Position numbers and translations under genes: made by a program. Source: CAYVQE01 sp964633205 (GTDB lineage: Bacteria > Myxococcota > B64-G9). From it: DNA of 44,218 bases. The stretch's first letter is position 1. The number at the start of each line of letters is the position of its first letter. The notes under the pieces are model-generated. The model was not told where the DNA came from. It was given only the letters and a program-made list of their open reading frames with translations, and did not search any database. The stretch spans positions 1-44,218 of the forward strand of contig CAZWFN010000042.1 in assembly GCA_964633205.1 (NCBI GenBank), in the 5' to 3' direction. Positions 41,942-44,218 of the stretch are shown here, piece after piece.

Positions 41942-41968
41942 CCAAAAAGACTACATTTGTCCTTTTTT
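41942..41968 (-). terminator. AT-rich hairpin after the kinase-cyclase gene
   Basis: On the minus strand AAAAAGGAC can pair with GTCTTTTT (one bulged G, 7-base loop), with T residues at the end. The mirror-image layout could also serve the other strand. It is weak, and lies 6-30 bases after the stop at 41974. Confidence 0.35.
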
Positions 41969-41973
41969 TCGGC

Positions 41974-43827
41974 TCAAGCGCCGCCGGCCGGGCCGAAGGG
42001 ATCGCCCGGCGCCGGCGGCCGGCCGGCCTGATCGCCGGTCACCTCGACCGCACCACCGGAGCACAGGGCGAAAAAGAGCCCGATCACGATCAGCAGCAGC
42101 AGCCCGGCGATGATCGCCAGAGCGATGGCGTTCTTGCGGGTGGGCTCCAGGCCGAAAAAATCGAAGAGTCGATCCAGCATACCCGGGGGCCCATCGCGGC
42201 GCTGCCGGGATCGGCCGGCCAATGCGGCGAGGGCGTCGACCGTCCGGTCGAGCACCCCGCCGTCGGGGGCGTCGGCCGGCACGACCGCTGTGGCATCGCC
42301 GGTCGGTTCCGGCCCGTCTTCGTCCGCGCTGGCCGACAGATCCGGCGGCAGCTGCTCGAACGGCGGTTCCTCTACCTCTTCGTCGGCCAACAGCCAGTCG
42401 ACTTGAAACAGCTGGAACTTGTCCCGCTTGCCTTTGAGGCTGACCCGCGAGTGCGGGTTGACGATGTCGCGGTTGCGGGTCAGCTCGCGCTGTGTCTCTT
42501 CCGATACCAGGATCTGCTCGCCGTCGGCCTTGGCGCAAACCCGGGCGGCAACGTTGACCGCATCGCCATAGGCATCCCCGTACTCCTGGATGGTCTCGCC
42601 GCTGTTGATGCCGATGCGGATGTAAATCCGGTCGACCTCGGCGGGGTTCTGCTGGTTGCGCTTCTCGAGCGCCTGCTGCATGTGGATGGCCGCCTCGACG
42701 GCATCGTCCTCGTCGTCGAAAGCGGCCATGATGGCGTCGCCGATGGTCTTGAGAACGCTGCCGCCGTGCTTGCGGATGATCGGGAACAGCACCTGGTTGT
42801 GCCGATCGATGCGCTGGCGGCCGGCCACGTCGCCGTGCTGCTCGAAGAACGAGGTGATGCCGACGATGTCGGAGAACAGCAGGGTGGCCCGCTCCATGGC
42901 CTGGGTCGCCACCGGCCCGACCGCTCGGTCATCCGCATCGGCGGCGGCCGGCTCCAAATCGGCCGCCGCCCGCCGCGGGCGGCGCGCGCGCACCGACACG
43001 TCCTCGACCGTATCGAGCAGCTCGGCGGTGAACTCACCGGCGTTGCGGTAGCGGGCCTCCGGGTTGGCGGCGATGGCCGTCAGCATCACCTGTTCGAGTT
43101 CCGCCGGCACCTGCCGGTTGAGCTTCGAGGGTTTGGGCGGCTTGAGACCCCGGAAGCCGCTGTCCTGATGCACCGGACCGCCGGCTTCCAGCGGCGTGCG
43201 TCCGGTGATGCAGCGGTAGAGGATGGCACCCAGCGAATAGACGTCGGCCGCCTGATCGGCCGGCCGGCCGAAAAGCACCTCCTGGGCGGTATAAGCCATG
43301 TCCTCCTGTCTGACGTTGGCTACGGTCTGGCCGCCCATGTCGAGCGAGCGGGCGTGGCCGAAATCCATCACCGTGACCGTGCCGTCATCGGCCACCATCA
43401 GGTTGGCCGGCTTCAAGCCGCGGTGGACGATGCCGGCCTCGTGGGCCGCGGCCACCGCCTCGCCGGCGGCGCCCACGATGCGCAGCGCATCGCCGATCGC
43501 CAGCCGCTGCCGGCGGCGGGCCAGCATCTTGTCCAGCGGCACACCCTCGACCCAATCCATGGTCAAAAAACGATGGTCCTGTTCCTCGTGCAGATCGTGG
43601 ATGCGGCAGATGCTGGGGTGGTTCAGCCGCCGGGTGAGCAGGATCTCGCGGCTGATGGCCTTGTACATCGCGTCGGCGGCCAGCGCCGGGCTGAAAATTT
43701 TCAATCCGATGGGGACTTCGAGCAGGGTGTCCTCGGCCCGAAACACCGTGCCGGTCGCGCTGACACCGAGCTTGCGCTTGATGCGAAAGCGGCCCAGCAT
43801 GCTGCCCGGCTTGGGAAGATCGCCCAC
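41974..43827 (-). CDS. Pseudokinase-adenylate cyclase fusion, C-tail membrane anchored
   Basis: A 617-residue protein. An N-terminal protein-kinase-like domain (about 12-275) keeps the ATP lysine K43, helix-C E61, K139, N142 and DFG (D155-G157), but the catalytic HRD Asp is Gly (HRGLKPAN, 135-142; codon GGC) and the APE motif reads AQE. A class III cyclase domain (about 312-470) has metal ligands D320 (FSDIVG) and D364 (KTIGDAIMAAF), the adenine-specific pair K360/D418, and N425 and R429. A linker and a transmembrane helix near residues 575-595 (NAIALAIIAGLLLLIVIGLF) follow. cAMP synthesis looks intact while phosphotransfer is doubtful. The start is GTG at 43827; an ATG at 43800 is possible. 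Confidence 0.88.
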   Translation of the reverse strand: MGDLPKPGSMLGRFRIKRKLGVSATGTVFRAEDTLLEVPIGLKIFSPALAADAMYKAISREILLTRRLNHPSICRIHDLHEEQDHRFLTMDWVEGVPLDKMLARRRQRLAIGDALRIVGAAGEAVAAAHEAGIVHRGLKPANLMVADDGTVTVMDFGHARSLDMGGQTVANVRQEDMAYTAQEVLFGRPADQAADVYSLGAILYRCITGRTPLEAGGPVHQDSGFRGLKPPKPSKLNRQVPAELEQVMLTAIAANPEARYRNAGEFTAELLDTVEDVSVRARRPRRAAADLEPAAADADDRAVGPVATQAMERATLLFSDIVGITSFFEQHGDVAGRQRIDRHNQVLFPIIRKHGGSVLKTIGDAIMAAFDDEDDAVEAAIHMQQALEKRNQQNPAEVDRIYIRIGINSGETIQEYGDAYGDAVNVAARVCAKADGEQILVSEETQRELTRNRDIVNPHSRVSLKGKRDKFQLFQVDWLLADEEVEEPPFEQLPPDLSASADEDGPEPTGDATAVVPADAPDGGVLDRTVDALAALAGRSRQRRDGPPGMLDRLFDFFGLEPTRKNAIALAIIAGLLLLIVIGLFFALCSGGAVEVTGDQAGRPPAPGDPFGPAGGA

Positions 43828-44218
43828 TGGTCTGCCCGTTCGTCAGCGGTGCGAGGCATTCGCCCTCACCGCGGCTTCCCCCACTGGCGACTTCTCGTTC
43901 AGGCTCCAGTCGTCACGCATCGCCTCGCATCGCGGATCGGCCCGTCTGGCAAGGAAGCGACGAGGCCCGCAGCGCAGCGACCTGAGGGTCGTGAGCATCG
44001 GGCCGACAGAGCTGACGCAGTCCAGATGGGCTGAGGCGCGATGCCAGCATGAAGCCCTGAACGGCTACCTCGAATCAATAGCAGATCGCCGCGGGTGCGG
44101 GCAAGCGCGGGTCTCAACGAGCCATCCGCGCTGTCAGCAAAACAGCGTTACGTCTAGCTGCCGGGCCAGGAGGAAAATCCGGATACCCCAAAACGGCGGT
44201 CGTTCGCAGCCGCTGAAG
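43828..44218. other. Non-coding or unassigned end of the window
   Basis: About 390 bases upstream of the kinase-cyclase gene with no convincing reading frame on either strand. It presumably holds that gene's promoter, which I could not pin down. A 6-bp hairpin CGCTGT/ACAGCG lies at 44129-44147. A short GAGGAAAATCCGG at about 44169 recalls part of RNase P RNA, but nothing around it supports that. Confidence 0.5.

Noticed and set aside
42403..44034. A 543-codon open frame on the plus strand opposite the kinase-cyclase
   Set aside because: It is antisense to a gene with unmistakable domains, and its composition is that of a GC-rich complementary frame.
43899..44117. A 72-codon minus-strand frame near the right end
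   Set aside because: It has no ribosome-binding site, an Arg/Ser/Pro-rich composition and no hydrophobic or domain pattern.
44160..44190. GAGGAAAATCCGG, similar to the conserved GAGGAAAGUCCGG of RNase P RNA
   Set aside because: The bases around it do not fit the rest of the RNase P core, and the window ends 40 bases later.
1..44218. CRISPR arrays, tRNA, rRNA, prophage or transposase genes
   Set aside because: I looked for spaced direct repeats and family hallmarks on both strands and found none.

Overview
The window is a GC-rich, densely coding bacterial chromosome segment with no insertion sequence, phage gene, CRISPR array, tRNA or rRNA that I can see. Several families point to Myxococcota or a close deltaproteobacterial relative. 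These are a TIGR04563-type small protein, an MXAN_5187-type membrane protein, AgmX/PglI-like TonB C-terminal domains on TPR lipoproteins, choice-of-anchor-D lipoproteins, an eukaryote-type kinase fused to a class III cyclase, and a large PrkA. Lipoproteins are unusually numerous. TGA is a normal stop codon in most genes here.

Layout. 1-1.4 kb: a truncated TetR regulator joined out of frame to the tail of a beta-helix protein, then a Spo0M-like protein. 1.6-2.5 kb: an aldo/keto reductase followed by a cluster of hairpins. 2.7-9.3 kb: a five-gene minus-strand operon coding for a sensor adenylate cyclase, a coiled-coil lipoprotein, an MXAN_5187-like membrane protein, a TPR/TonB-C lipoprotein and a NamZ-like exo-muramidase, probably an envelope-signalling unit. 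9.4-13.8 kb: an RND pump and its adaptor. 13.9-16.1 kb: an M49 (dipeptidyl peptidase III) lipoprotein whose zinc site is lost. 16.2-20.2 kb: small proteins, a choice-of-anchor-D lipoprotein, a TIGR04563 protein and a 5'-nucleotidase C-domain lipoprotein. 20.3-25.3 kb: a TonB-dependent receptor and PrkA transcribed divergently from a near-perfect inverted repeat that holds both promoters. 25.3-30.3 kb: a membrane protein and two translationally coupled GT-C glycosyltransferases. 30.3-33.5 kb: LEA-like and other lipoproteins and a two-subunit class I fumarase. 33.6-36.5 kb: HU, a PfkB sugar kinase and an unknown cytosolic protein. 36.6-40.5 kb: two Ig-like lipoproteins, a pentaheme cytochrome and a cytochrome c/outer-membrane-barrel fusion. 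40.6-43.8 kb: a SprT-like metalloprotease, two tiny membrane proteins each interrupted by an in-frame TGA, and a pseudokinase-adenylate cyclase.

The most unusual item is at 41493-41859 on the minus strand. Two overlapping small membrane-protein reading frames each run through one in-frame UGA into a U-x(3-4)-C arrangement (UMRGAC and UPLTC), and each UGA is followed at once by a strong hairpin. This looks like a pair of small membrane selenoproteins that normal gene calling would miss. Other items of interest are the inactive M49 lipoprotein, the HRG (not HRD) kinase-cyclase, the mirrored divergent promoters, several probably leaderless mRNAs, and the cytochrome-barrel/pentaheme pair as a possible outer-membrane electron conduit.
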